DNA of 64,000 nt, from positions 283,901 to 347,900 of the forward strand of contig JAMWDI010000002.1 in the NCBI GenBank assembly GCA_023819375.1, read 5' to 3'. Positions 54,209 to 63,465 of this stretch are shown piece by piece (the first letter of the stretch is position 1; the number at the start of each line of letters is the position of its first letter). The notes beneath the pieces are model-generated. The model made no database searches and was not told the DNA's origin. It saw nothing but the letters and a program-made list of their open reading frames with translations. The DNA is from Candidatus Omnitrophota bacterium. Lineage in GTDB: Bacteria; Ratteibacteria; UBA8468; B48-G9; JAFGKM01. The position numbers were made by a program, and so were the translations under genes.

Positions 54209-55297
54209 TTATTCTATTTTAACTGGTCTATTTTCTTCAGAAGATTTGTAAATTGCATCAATTATTTTCATCAAAATTATTGCTTCTTCAGGTTTTGAAA
54301 ATGGTTCTTCTTCCCCTTTTATTGTTTTTACAAAATTTATAACAGCCCTTTCTCTACCCATCTTGGGATCTGGTTCAACAATTATTTTTCTATTCACTGG
54401 TTTTCCATTTTCCATTGTATAAAGTTCACAAGTATCTATGGCTGTATCATCAATTCCATCCCTTCCAAATAAACGTCTAATCATTCCTCCTGCTTTTGTT
54501 CCTTGGAAAGTTACAGATACTTCTTCTCTTTTATTCATTTCTGCCCAACTATTTCTTGCAAAAAGAACCTGTCCTGTTTTAAATGTTATAAAAGCATGTG
54601 AACTTGTCTCAACATCCATTAAACCACCTTCAACATCTGGTATTCCCCATGGGCCTTTAAAATCGGGGTTTCCTGAAAAATCGTAAAATGTTTTTGCTAA
54701 AACATAATCAGGCTCTGGAAATTCCATAAAATATAATGCAAGATCTATCATATGAAGTAAGTCAATAACAGGACCTCCACCAGATAATGCTTTTTGAGTA
54801 AACCAACCACCAAAACCAGGTATACCACATCTTCTTATCCACAACGCCTGAGCAGAATTGATCCTTCCCACTTCTCCATTTTTAATATACTTCATAAGTG
54901 CCTGTGCCTCTGGTCTTGCTCTGTTATTAAAATCAAACATTAAAGTTTTCTTTGCTTCTTTTGCAGTTTTTACCATTTCTTCTGTTTCTTTTGCATTCAA
55001 AGCAGGTGGTTTCTCACAAAAGACATTTATACCATTCTTCAAACACTCAATTGATATTTCTGCATGGTATTTATTTGGAACACATACACTTACAATATCA
55101 AGATCTTTTTCTTTCTCAAGCATTTCTTTATAAGATGAGTATACATTCTTTATATTAAACTTTTCTGCTTTTACTTTGGCTCTTTGAGTGTCAATATCTG
55201 AGATTGCAACAACATTAACTCCACTTTTTAAATAACCCGAAATATGATAATCAGCAATTCCACCGGCTCCAACAATTCCTGCTTTTAAATTTTTCAT
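54209..55297 (-). CDS. Gfo/Idh/MocA-family oxidoreductase
   Basis: The 362-residue product has an N-terminal NAD(P) Rossmann motif (GIVGAGGIADYHISGYLKSG) and the CEKPPALNAKE motif with the family's catalytic-region lysine. Its C-terminal alpha/beta domain contains GGPVIDLLHMIDLALYFM, equivalent to the G-G-DH-D region. Such enzymes oxidise sugars or cyclitols; the exact substrate cannot be read. AAGGAGG precedes ATG 55297. Its proximity to aminotransferase and glycosidase-like genes suggests sugar or amino-sugar metabolism. Confidence 0.9.
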   Translation of the reverse strand: MKNLKAGIVGAGGIADYHISGYLKSGVNVVAISDIDTQRAKVKAEKFNIKNVYSSYKEMLEKEKDLDIVSVCVPNKYHAEISIECLKNGINVFCEKPPALNAKETEEMVKTAKEAKKTLMFDFNNRARPEAQALMKYIKNGEVGRINSAQALWIRRCGIPGFGGWFTQKALSGGGPVIDLLHMIDLALYFMEFPEPDYVLAKTFYDFSGNPDFKGPWGIPDVEGGLMDVETSSHAFITFKTGQVLFARNSWAEMNKREEVSVTFQGTKAGGMIRRLFGRDGIDDTAIDTCELYTMENGKPVNRKIIVEPDPKMGRERAVINFVKTIKGEEEPFSKPEEAIILMKIIDAIYKSSEENRPVKIE

Positions 55298-55321
55298 TCT
55301 TATCCTCCTTGTTTAAAAAAT

Positions 55322-56572
55322 TCATTCTTCAATTCCTATATCTTTCCTATAATGTTTTCCTTCAAATTCAATTGTTTCAACTGCTTTATATACCTTTTTC
55401 CTTAATTTTCTCATATCTTTATCAATTCCTGTTACTCCAATAACTCTTCCTCCATCAGTTAATATTTTACCATTTTCTATTTTTGTTCCAGCGTGAAATA
55501 AAATTACATCTTTCACTTTATCAATATTTTTTATTTCTTTGCCTTTTTCATATTCTCCTGGATAACCTTTTGAGGCAAGAATTACACACAATGATTTTTC
55601 TTCTTTCCATTTAATCTTAATTTTGTTTAAACTGCCTTCAATGATACTTTCTATAACTTCAACTAAATCTCCTTCCATTCTCGGCAAAATCACTTGTGTT
55701 TCAGGATCTCCAAATCTCACATTGTATTCAAGGACAAAAGGTCCTTCTTTCGTAATCATCAATCCAAAATATAAAACACCTCTATAATCAATATTTTCTT
55801 TCTGCAAACCTTTTAATGTTGGCTCTACTATTTTTTTCTTAATTTCTTCTTCAAGTCTTTCATCAAAATAAAAAGGAGGAGAATAACATCCCATGCCTCC
55901 TGTGTTTGGACCAAGATCTCCATCAAAAACTCTTTTATAATCTTTTGCTGGAACCATAGGGATATATGTTTGGGTATCTGTAAAAATTAAATATGAAAGT
56001 TCCTTCCCAAAAAGACAATTTTCTATTACAATTTTTGGTTCTCCTTTAAAAATTCTCTTTATAAATATTTCTTCAAGATATTTTTTTCCATCTTCAAAAT
56101 TTTCAATAATCCTTACTCCTTTACCTGCTGCAAGTCCGTCATATTTTATTACATAAGGTGTCTTCCTTTTCTCAATCATTTTTATTCCTTCATCAAAACT
56201 CTCTGCAATTTGAAAATCTGCCGTTGGTATTTTATATTTTTTCATAAATTCTTTTGCAAAACATTTAGATGATTCAATTTTTGCTCCCTTTTTGTTAGGT
56301 CCAAAAATTTTACATTTTTTTTCAACAAAAAAATCAACTATCCCTTCTGCAAGTGGATTTTCAGGCCCAACAATTGCTATATTAATATTTTCTTTTTCAA
56401 AAAATTCTAAAATCCCATTAAAATCACTTATATCTTTTCTTATGCACTCTCCAATAAAAGAAATGCCTCCATTACCAGGAATAGCAAATATTTTGTAATC
56501 TTGAGAAAAACTTTTTATTTTCCAACAAATTGCATGTTCTCTTCCTCCACTTCCTATTACTAAAATCTTCAT
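55322..56572 (-). CDS. purD: Phosphoribosylamine-glycine ligase
   Basis: PurD joins glycine to phosphoribosylamine in purine synthesis. The 416 residues show VIGSGGREHAICWK, VGPENPLAEGIVD, the ATP-grasp core (YVIKYDGLAAGKGV), GGMGCYSPP, and VLEYNVRFGDPETQVILPR. The length is normal. It overlaps the amidohydrolase-like gene by 4 bases, so a purine gene sits inside an otherwise carbohydrate-like series. Confidence 0.97.
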   Translation of the reverse strand: MKILVIGSGGREHAICWKIKSFSQDYKIFAIPGNGGISFIGECIRKDISDFNGILEFFEKENINIAIVGPENPLAEGIVDFFVEKKCKIFGPNKKGAKIESSKCFAKEFMKKYKIPTADFQIAESFDEGIKMIEKRKTPYVIKYDGLAAGKGVRIIENFEDGKKYLEEIFIKRIFKGEPKIVIENCLFGKELSYLIFTDTQTYIPMVPAKDYKRVFDGDLGPNTGGMGCYSPPFYFDERLEEEIKKKIVEPTLKGLQKENIDYRGVLYFGLMITKEGPFVLEYNVRFGDPETQVILPRMEGDLVEVIESIIEGSLNKIKIKWKEEKSLCVILASKGYPGEYEKGKEIKNIDKVKDVILFHAGTKIENGKILTDGGRVIGVTGIDKDMRKLRKKVYKAVETIEFEGKHYRKDIGIEE

Positions 56573-57315
56573 ATTAGTTCCTCCCCGACTATTTTTATTA
56601 TATTCTTATAAGAAATCTTTTCAATTATATCTTTTTTGACATCTGAATATTCAAGTTTTGCTATTCCTGATTCCACATATAAAAATGGAGTATGACTTCC
56701 AAATACAAGTTTATCTTCTGAAATTTCCTTTAATAAACTTTTGATTGTTTTAAAATTTTCTGCAAAAGAAATGTCAGAATAAATATTTGAAATTTTACAC
56801 AACTGAACAATCTCTGTAAAATAACAAGATAGAACAATCACATTTACTTCTGGAAAATCAAAGGTAAATCTTTTTATGTCATCAATTTCTGGGCTTTTAA
56901 TTTTAAAAACAGGATTATGACTTCTCTCATCTTCATATCTCATCTGTAAAAAAATTATTATCTTTTTATCAGATAGTTTTTTGAAAAATTGGTAAAATTT
57001 TTTATCTGAAAGACGATAATTATGAAATGAAGGTAATAATTTTATAATTTTATATTTTTCTAAGTTTTCTTCCGCATCTGCAAGAATAGGGTTTACAATT
57101 GGAACAAAATAGAAAAATTTATTATTTTTAATTTTATTTTTAAGTTCCTTATTGAATTCTTCCACTTCTTGAAAATTAAAAACTGGGCCAAGATGTGAAA
57201 TAAAACATTTTTTAATGCCATTTTCTTTTAACTTTTTTTCAATATCATTTATCTTATATACTTGAAATCTTCTGAAAGGCCAATATCCAAAGTTTACATT
57301 TACATCAATAATCAT
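56569..57315 (-). CDS. Amidohydrolase-fold protein lacking metal ligands
   Basis: The 248-residue product follows the plan of the adjacent amidohydrolase. However, the HxH metal motif is replaced (IIDVNVNFGYWP) and the late aspartate position reads FGSHTPF. Intermediate segments (FYFVPIVNPILADAEENLEKY; VNVIVLSCYF; IYSDISF) keep the TIM-barrel rhythm. It is probably a non-catalytic or altered relative, perhaps partnering the 57312-58079 product, which overlaps it by 4 bases. Confidence 0.65.
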   Translation of the reverse strand: MIIDVNVNFGYWPFRRFQVYKINDIEKKLKENGIKKCFISHLGPVFNFQEVEEFNKELKNKIKNNKFFYFVPIVNPILADAEENLEKYKIIKLLPSFHNYRLSDKKFYQFFKKLSDKKIIIFLQMRYEDERSHNPVFKIKSPEIDDIKRFTFDFPEVNVIVLSCYFTEIVQLCKISNIYSDISFAENFKTIKSLLKEISEDKLVFGSHTPFLYVESGIAKLEYSDVKKDIIEKISYKNIIKIVGEELI

Positions 57316-58079
57316 ACTTTTAACAACCTTTTAAAATTTTTAAATAAAATTTTTTCTTTATCTCCTGTTTTTATATAACTTTTCTCTACTGCCTTCAACT
57401 GAACTGGTAAGTCTCTTCCATTAGGATAATAAGTATCTGAACCAAAAATAATTCTTTCAGAGCCTATTTTTTTTACTGCATACTCTATTATTCCAACAAC
57501 TGGCTGGGCTCCACTTGTATCAACATAAATATTCTCATGGTTTTTATAACTTATTATTCCTCTTATATCAATTCCACGAAGATGAGCGGAAATAATTGTC
57601 AATTTTGGGAAATTTCTGGCAAGTATAACTATATCTTCTGGATCTGTCTGATAACATGTTGGATTTGGGTTTTTACCCATTGCTAAAGTATTCCAGGAAT
57701 GATGAAGTATGGGAATATTTAAATTTAAAGCAATTTCTCCTATTAAAAAAACTTTTTTGTCAGATGCAAAAACTGAGGCTTCAAGTTTTATCCCTTTCAA
57801 ATTATTTTTCAATATACATCTTTCAATTTCTTCCTCTATGAACTTTTTTGAATTTCTTGGATTTAGATAACAAAAACCAATAAAAAATTCAGGATATTTT
57901 TTTGTAAGTTCTATTGTTAAATTATTTATTTCCCTCACTTGCTCTTCACTTTGATTATAGCCATATTTTAACACATCTCCAAGTAAACACATTTTTTTCA
58001 CATTCAATTTTTTAGCATAATCTATTAACTCTTTAATTTCTTTTGTTACCGTATGAACATGAATATCAAACACTTCCAT
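57312..58079 (-). CDS. Amidohydrolase-2 family metal-dependent hydrolase
   Basis: The 255-residue TIM-barrel protein has the metal motif DIHVHT at the N-terminus, LKGIKLEAS in the middle, LHHSWNTL and ISAHLRG with metal histidines, and the catalytic aspartate in FGSDTYYP. Such enzymes hydrolyse or decarboxylate small ring or lactone substrates; the substrate is unknown. It overlaps the aminotransferase gene by 14 bases and the degenerate relative by 4. Confidence 0.85.
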   Translation of the reverse strand: MEVFDIHVHTVTKEIKELIDYAKKLNVKKMCLLGDVLKYGYNQSEEQVREINNLTIELTKKYPEFFIGFCYLNPRNSKKFIEEEIERCILKNNLKGIKLEASVFASDKKVFLIGEIALNLNIPILHHSWNTLAMGKNPNPTCYQTDPEDIVILARNFPKLTIISAHLRGIDIRGIISYKNHENIYVDTSGAQPVVGIIEYAVKKIGSERIIFGSDTYYPNGRDLPVQLKAVEKSYIKTGDKEKILFKNFKRLLKV

Positions 58080-59283
58080 TTTTCATTTCTTTTATTGATT
58101 TTTCAACTTTTTCCAGGGCTTCTTTTATATCATCTTCTTTATGTGAATAGCAAACATAACCAACATTATAAAAAATAACACCATTTTTAAAGCATTTTCT
58201 GAAAAATAAATCTCTTTCTTCAGCATTCTTAAAATCAAAAAAAGGACATACTGGAAATCCCTTTATTTCTGCTTTTATTCCATATTTTTTAAATAAATCA
58301 TTGATCCCATCCCACATCTTTTTCCCTGTTTTCCAAAGGTACTCTATTACATTATTTTTTTGATAAAATTCAATAACCGCCTTACATGCTGAAAGAGAGA
58401 GTGTTTCACCTCCAAAAGTTGAAGATATGCCAATTTCACTTGCAGTATCTATAAGTTCACTTTTTCCAAGATATGCTGATATTGGCATACCATTTGCTAT
58501 ACCTTTACTAAAAACAGCAAGATCTGGTATAAAACCAAAATATTCACTAACTCCTCCTAAAGCAACTCTAAAACCTGTAACAATTTCATCCATTATCATT
58601 AAAGAACCATATTTTTGGGTTAATTTTCGGATAAAAGGTAAAAATTCCTTGCCCTTCTCCATTTCTTTATAATTTGAAGCAATAACAACTCCTGCAATTT
58701 CCTCCCCTTCTTCTTTAAAAACTTTTTCCCATTTTTCAAAATCAGCCCAAGGTAAATTTTTATGTAAAGAAGAAATTTCAGGAGGAATACCTTTTATTGG
58801 AGAAGAACGTGATATACCAGGCGCAACTGTTCCACTCACATCAAAACAATTCAACCATCCATTATATCCACAGTGAATTATTTTTTTTCTTTTAGTGTAA
58901 TTTCTTGCAATTTTAATACAAGCAGAAATCGCTTCCCCTCCTGTTTTCAAAAATCTTACCTTTTCAGCAAATGGTATAACTTCTGTTAACATTTTTGCTA
59001 CTTCTCCTTCAAGAATATGTGGATAGGAAAAAATAATTCCATTTTTTAATTGTTCTATAATAGCAGAATTTATTTCAGGAATATTATAACCAAGAGTAAC
59101 AGGCCCTAAAGCACATCTGAAATCAATATATTCATTACCATCAATATCATAAACTCTACAACCATTGCCTTTTACAATAATTGCTGGTTCTTCTTCAAAA
59201 ACAGGTATTTTAGAATTTGTAGAACTTCCACTTCCAAGATAATTTAAACTTTCTTTAAAAATTTTCCATCCTTTAGTTTCCAT
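58066..59283 (-). CDS. Class III PLP aminotransferase, glutamate-1-semialdehyde aminomutase-like
   Basis: The 405-residue product has class III aminotransferase features: GCRVYDIDGNEYIDFRCALGP, FLKTGGEAISACIKIARNYT, MIMDEIVTGFRVALGG and the PLP lysine in FSKGIANGMPISAYLG. It resembles HemL-like aminotransferases, but no haem genes are near. With the amidohydrolases and Gfo/Idh/MocA enzyme it could take part in modified-sugar metabolism. Confidence 0.88.
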   Translation of the reverse strand: METKGWKIFKESLNYLGSGSSTNSKIPVFEEEPAIIVKGNGCRVYDIDGNEYIDFRCALGPVTLGYNIPEINSAIIEQLKNGIIFSYPHILEGEVAKMLTEVIPFAEKVRFLKTGGEAISACIKIARNYTKRKKIIHCGYNGWLNCFDVSGTVAPGISRSSPIKGIPPEISSLHKNLPWADFEKWEKVFKEEGEEIAGVVIASNYKEMEKGKEFLPFIRKLTQKYGSLMIMDEIVTGFRVALGGVSEYFGFIPDLAVFSKGIANGMPISAYLGKSELIDTASEIGISSTFGGETLSLSACKAVIEFYQKNNVIEYLWKTGKKMWDGINDLFKKYGIKAEIKGFPVCPFFDFKNAEERDLFFRKCFKNGVIFYNVGYVCYSHKEDDIKEALEKVEKSIKEMKNGSV

Positions 59284-59307
59284 AGTTAATTATTTTATAT
59301 GGAAAAA

Positions 59308-62300
59308 TTAAAAAATCAAAAGTTCGTAATTGAATATTTGAGAATAGGTTTTTAAAATAATTTCGTCATTATTCATCTTGTAATCAATATTTTTGATTTC
59401 TTTCCCATCTTCTGTATAACCTTTAATTTCAATTTTCTTCCAATTTTTAAATAAATAAGAAATATTCAAAATAAGATTGTTTGAGTGTAAAAATATTGGC
59501 ATAATCACAAATGAATTTTTAGATTTTTTCTTTATAACCACTGCTCCATCTGTTTTTAAAACACCAAAATCTGTTAACTTACCTCTTCCATCTGCATAGA
59601 CATATACAGGAGAATCAACAAAATCAACTCTATGATTATCAATTAAAGCAGAATATTCAATAATTTTACCTGGTAAATAAGCAAAAAATCCATATGGAGG
59701 AAGTATATAATTTTTTCCTCCTTTTTCAACAATCCAGTTTTCTTTTCCATTACAATTAACATAAACTTCAAGTCTATTTTTATATTTTACAAAAACCTGA
59801 TTATTTAAATGTACCCTATTTATAATTGCTTCTGTTGTATTATAAAATCTATTTTCTTTATGATACTTTATTTCTTCTACATCTGAATTTGAATAAAATG
59901 TTTGAAGTTGTTGAAGTAAGAAATATGTTTTTAATACATCTGGAATATTAATCTCTTCCCATGGAGTTCTATATACTTCATAAATTACACCTATATTACC
60001 GTAAGCAATAGTATATGCTCTTACAATATCCTGTTGATTAGATGAAATACCTCTTCTGAAAGAAAAAGAAAGGTCATAACCAGCATTGTTTTCAAGTGGT
60101 TTAATTTTTAAAAGATTAAAATCAACAAGAACCGGTTGTTCTGGATCCTGTGTTTGAGCATAATTACCATCAGATAAACCTGAATAAAACCAGTGACTAC
60201 CTCCTTCACTGAAAACAGGTCCTTTATGAAGAATTTTTTCATTTAATAAAACTTCACCATATTTATAAAAAGTAGTAGTAAACTTGCCAGCACCAGGTAT
60301 TCTACAATCATAATCAACAAGATCGCTTGAAAAAGGTGGAAGAGCAGTAATCTGGTCTGTATAAGAAGCATTCGTCCCAAATTTCTCATTCAGAATTTTT
60401 GAATATTTTTTTTGTAATTCAGGTGCAAAATATGGTTTTATAACATATGTTGTATAATAACTTTGACTAATCCATTCACCATCTGAATTAAAGTTTATTA
60501 TATCTTCTTTAAATTCAGGGTTTGTTGGATATATAATCATATAATCGGTATAAAGTCCTACCAGCCATCCAAGTTCATTTTTTATTTTTTTTAAATATTC
60601 TTTAAGTGCCTTATCTCCTCCTCTTTCTGGTTTTGCTTTTGTAACTAAAGTTGATTCCCACCATGAATGATAAGAAAGAGAACTTCTATACACATCAACA
60701 TGTAATCTTAAAATAATTTCATCAACTCCATATAATTTAAGTTTTTTCCAATATTTAAACTCATAATCGTAATAATCTGGTCTTTCTTTATAATTCTGTC
60801 TTGTAAGGAATAGTTTTTTGCCAGTTATTTCTTTATATGGTGATTTTGGATTTGGTATATTAGGTAAAACTTCTTCAAATTTGTCACTAATTGTTAGAAA
60901 GATCCTTTCTTTAAGTGGATTTCTTTTTCCATCTGTTTTAGGATTATAAATAACACCTCCATTAAACTTGGCAGAATCAAATGAAAGTATTCCTACATCT
61001 CCAAATAAGGCAGAAGCATTTGAATTATACCAGTCAAAAAATGCAGAGACAAAAATCTTATCAAAGCAAAGAACATTAGGATTTTTACTACCATAAAGAG
61101 TTATATATGGAATTTTAACAAGTAATGGCTCTGGTGTATTTTTTGTTCTTCCAAGAATTAGTTTAACTACTTTACCTTCAGAAGAATTTACATCTATTAT
61201 AAGGGATTTTTGTTTAATTCTAATATCATAAAAAATTTCAGTTGTTTCACCTTTAAAACTAAATTCCCATTTAAATTTAAAACCATTATCAGTTTTTTTT
61301 ACTCCAATAAGTTTTTTATTTATTGATGGACTATCAGAAGATAAAATTTCATTCCCAAATTGGAAAAATGGACCTCCTTCATAAAGAGGATAAAAATTCT
61401 GATCATTAAAAAAAACTGATAAGTCTGAAAAATTACCTTTTTCTGGTCTGTATATATAAATAATTTTTCCATCTTCTCCTTCATAAGTAAAAATAAATTT
61501 GTCTTTTTCATTTTTAAAATTGTTTTTATAATTTTTACATATTAAATCAGGAAGGATTGTATCTTTCCTTGTAGGAAATGGTAGTTTTTTCGCAGGCAAC
61601 AATTTAATCTTTCCCAAATTTCTTTTGTAAACATAAACACTATCAAAATATAATTCATAATCTTTTGTGTTTGTGATATTTTTCACAATTATTGAAATTA
61701 TTTTTGCAGGTGATGAAATCTTTTCTTTTAAAAGTTTATGAATTAAAAACCAGTGCCCCCAGTTAACATCTATAAGTTTAATATAAAAAACTTTCCCATT
61801 TGAATCTTGAATTTTAATACCAATTTCTGGATTATCAGTTCTTCCAAAGCCGGAACTATAAACCCACATTTCGACAACATCAAAATCATTTTTTATTTCA
61901 ATATTTTTATTTGGTATTATCTCTATATATCCTTCAGATAAAATAGTATCCTTTTTTCTAAAAATGAGTTTTGCCGAATATTCTCTCCATAAACTTTCTT
62001 CTTTTGTTTTATACATATTAACTTCTAAATCAGAAGAATATAAAATTTTCCAGTTTTCAAGATTATCAAAAGTTAAAATAGGTTTTTTTGGTTCTTTTCT
62101 TCCCTCAATTCCAGGTGGTTTAATTCCGATTCTTTCTGAAATTTCCTTATTATCAAGAATCTTTTCTATATACTCTACATTATCTCCTTTAAACTCACTA
62201 AAAAAGGCATTGTCAAACCAGACCTCTCCTTTACCTGAAAAATCAAGACAGAATCTTGCAAATTTGCTTTCTAAAGGTGATTCAAATATACCTTTAATTT

Positions 62301-62697
62301 CTTTCCAGTCAGTTTCTAAATTAAAATATGAGGTAGAAATAACTTTAATTAATGTTTTATTTTCATCAAAAAACATAACTCTAATTTTAACACCATTGCC
62401 TTCAATATTTTTTGTTTTAATCCAAACTGAACCAATATATTTTTTTTCTGGAATAATTTCAATATAATCACTTGCATAGTATCCATCATTTTTTTCTGTA
62501 AAATAAATTTTTGCAGAATAGTTGCCATTAAATTTAATATCTGAACTTGAAATATGAAACTGGTTTGTTATACTTCTTGGAGACCAATATAATGGTTGAT
62601 TTGATTTTGATACTTCTTCAAAATCAGAATTTTTTAACAAATTTCCTGCGTTCAAATAAATTGTCAATATAATAAAAAATAAAATTTTGCCTTTCAT
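59308..62697 (-). CDS. Large secreted glycosidase-like protein with carbohydrate-binding modules
   Basis: The 1129-residue product has a signal peptide (KGKILFFIILTIYLNAG). The first beta-sandwich module (LLKNSDFEEV ... GKGEVWFDNAFFSE) looks like a CBM4/9-type domain. A second sandwich with ELYFDSVYVY follows, then a beta-supersandwich region and a putative TIM barrel (DEIILRLHVDVYR; GWLVGLYTDYMIIYP; YTDQITALPPFSSDLVDYDC; GPVFSEGGSHWFYSG). The barrel has acidic residues at strand ends suited to a glycoside hydrolase, but I cannot name the family. The ATG overlaps the pseudopilin stop (TAATG), so translation is coupled. Confidence 0.7.
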   Translation of the reverse strand: MKGKILFFIILTIYLNAGNLLKNSDFEEVSKSNQPLYWSPRSITNQFHISSSDIKFNGNYSAKIYFTEKNDGYYASDYIEIIPEKKYIGSVWIKTKNIEGNGVKIRVMFFDENKTLIKVISTSYFNLETDWKEIKGIFESPLESKFARFCLDFSGKGEVWFDNAFFSEFKGDNVEYIEKILDNKEISERIGIKPPGIEGRKEPKKPILTFDNLENWKILYSSDLEVNMYKTKEESLWREYSAKLIFRKKDTILSEGYIEIIPNKNIEIKNDFDVVEMWVYSSGFGRTDNPEIGIKIQDSNGKVFYIKLIDVNWGHWFLIHKLLKEKISSPAKIISIIVKNITNTKDYELYFDSVYVYKRNLGKIKLLPAKKLPFPTRKDTILPDLICKNYKNNFKNEKDKFIFTYEGEDGKIIYIYRPEKGNFSDLSVFFNDQNFYPLYEGGPFFQFGNEILSSDSPSINKKLIGVKKTDNGFKFKWEFSFKGETTEIFYDIRIKQKSLIIDVNSSEGKVVKLILGRTKNTPEPLLVKIPYITLYGSKNPNVLCFDKIFVSAFFDWYNSNASALFGDVGILSFDSAKFNGGVIYNPKTDGKRNPLKERIFLTISDKFEEVLPNIPNPKSPYKEITGKKLFLTRQNYKERPDYYDYEFKYWKKLKLYGVDEIILRLHVDVYRSSLSYHSWWESTLVTKAKPERGGDKALKEYLKKIKNELGWLVGLYTDYMIIYPTNPEFKEDIINFNSDGEWISQSYYTTYVIKPYFAPELQKKYSKILNEKFGTNASYTDQITALPPFSSDLVDYDCRIPGAGKFTTTFYKYGEVLLNEKILHKGPVFSEGGSHWFYSGLSDGNYAQTQDPEQPVLVDFNLLKIKPLENNAGYDLSFSFRRGISSNQQDIVRAYTIAYGNIGVIYEVYRTPWEEINIPDVLKTYFLLQQLQTFYSNSDVEEIKYHKENRFYNTTEAIINRVHLNNQVFVKYKNRLEVYVNCNGKENWIVEKGGKNYILPPYGFFAYLPGKIIEYSALIDNHRVDFVDSPVYVYADGRGKLTDFGVLKTDGAVVIKKKSKNSFVIMPIFLHSNNLILNISYLFKNWKKIEIKGYTEDGKEIKNIDYKMNNDEIILKTYSQIFNYELLIF

Positions 62698-63461
62698 TAA
62701 TATCTATCAAAATGGTTTTCTGGATTTCCTGGTGTTGTTCCATATCTAAAGGGATAATAACAGTAAGGATTATCCGTTGTTGTATATTCATATTTATTAT
62801 TTGCTTTCATCTGAGGTAAAGATACTCCTGTAACATGTCCATCAGCCCATAATACATTAACACTTTTTAAATGCCTTGCTTCAAGAACTCCATAACCTGT
62901 AGATGTGGTAAATTGATCATAAAGTATGTAATATCCTCTCTTTAAATATCTTTCCCCTGAACAATATGTTTCTGCACAAACTATTGTCGCATCTGGCTTT
63001 TTTATTTGACTTTTCTTTGCTGGTTTATAATAATTTGGGTTAGAAGAAGGAAAGTATCTAGCTGAACTTCCTATATGGGTGTAATTATAACCATAATGAG
63101 GATATTGAGCAGAATAAGAAGGATTCGTTCCTTGGGTTGATGGACATTCATAAATTCTAAAATCAGATAAAGGCGTGTTGTAATAATAGTTTGGTTTTGA
63201 CCTTTGAATATATGGTAGTAATAAAGTGGTCCAGTATACACCTGTCTGTGGTCTTGATGCCCAATAAGGTGGAAAATACTCATCAAAATCAAGTGTATAC
63301 ATTTCAAAAGCAAGTCCTATCTGTTTTAAGTTAGATATACATCTTGCCTGTCTTGCTCTCTCCCTTGCTTTTGAAAGTGCTGGTAGCAACATGGCTGCCA
63401 AAATGGCAATTATGGCGACTACTACCAGCAATTCTATTAATGTAAACCCCTTTCTTTTCAT
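62697..63461 (-). CDS. Pseudopilin-like protein with H-X9-DG C-terminus
   Basis: The product starts [20 protein letters not shown], a class III prepilin signal with Glu +5. [27 protein letters not shown] follows, as in the pseudopilin family expanded in PVC bacteria. The C-terminus has the exact motif ([14 protein letters not shown]: His, nine residues, Asp-Gly). ATG 63461 is chosen because AAAGGAGGTGATA lies just before it; an ATG at 63479 is upstream of that ribosome site. It is translationally coupled to the glycosidase-like gene. Confidence 0.9.
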   Translation of the reverse strand: MKRKGFTLIELLVVVAIIAILAAMLLPALSKARERARQARCISNLKQIGLAFEMYTLDFDEYFPPYWASRPQTGVYWTTLLLPYIQRSKPNYYYNTPLSDFRIYECPSTQGTNPSYSAQYPHYGYNYTHIGSSARYFPSSNPNYYKPAKKSQIKKPDATIVCAETYCSGERYLKRGYYILYDQFTTSTGYGVLEARHLKSVNVLWADGHVTGVSLPQMKANNKYEYTTTDNPYCYYPFRYGTTPGNPENHFDRY

Positions 63462-63465
63462 ATTA

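Noticed and set aside
61964..62467. 167-residue plus-strand open frame
   Set aside because: It is a mirror of the large secreted protein gene and shows no independent coding features.
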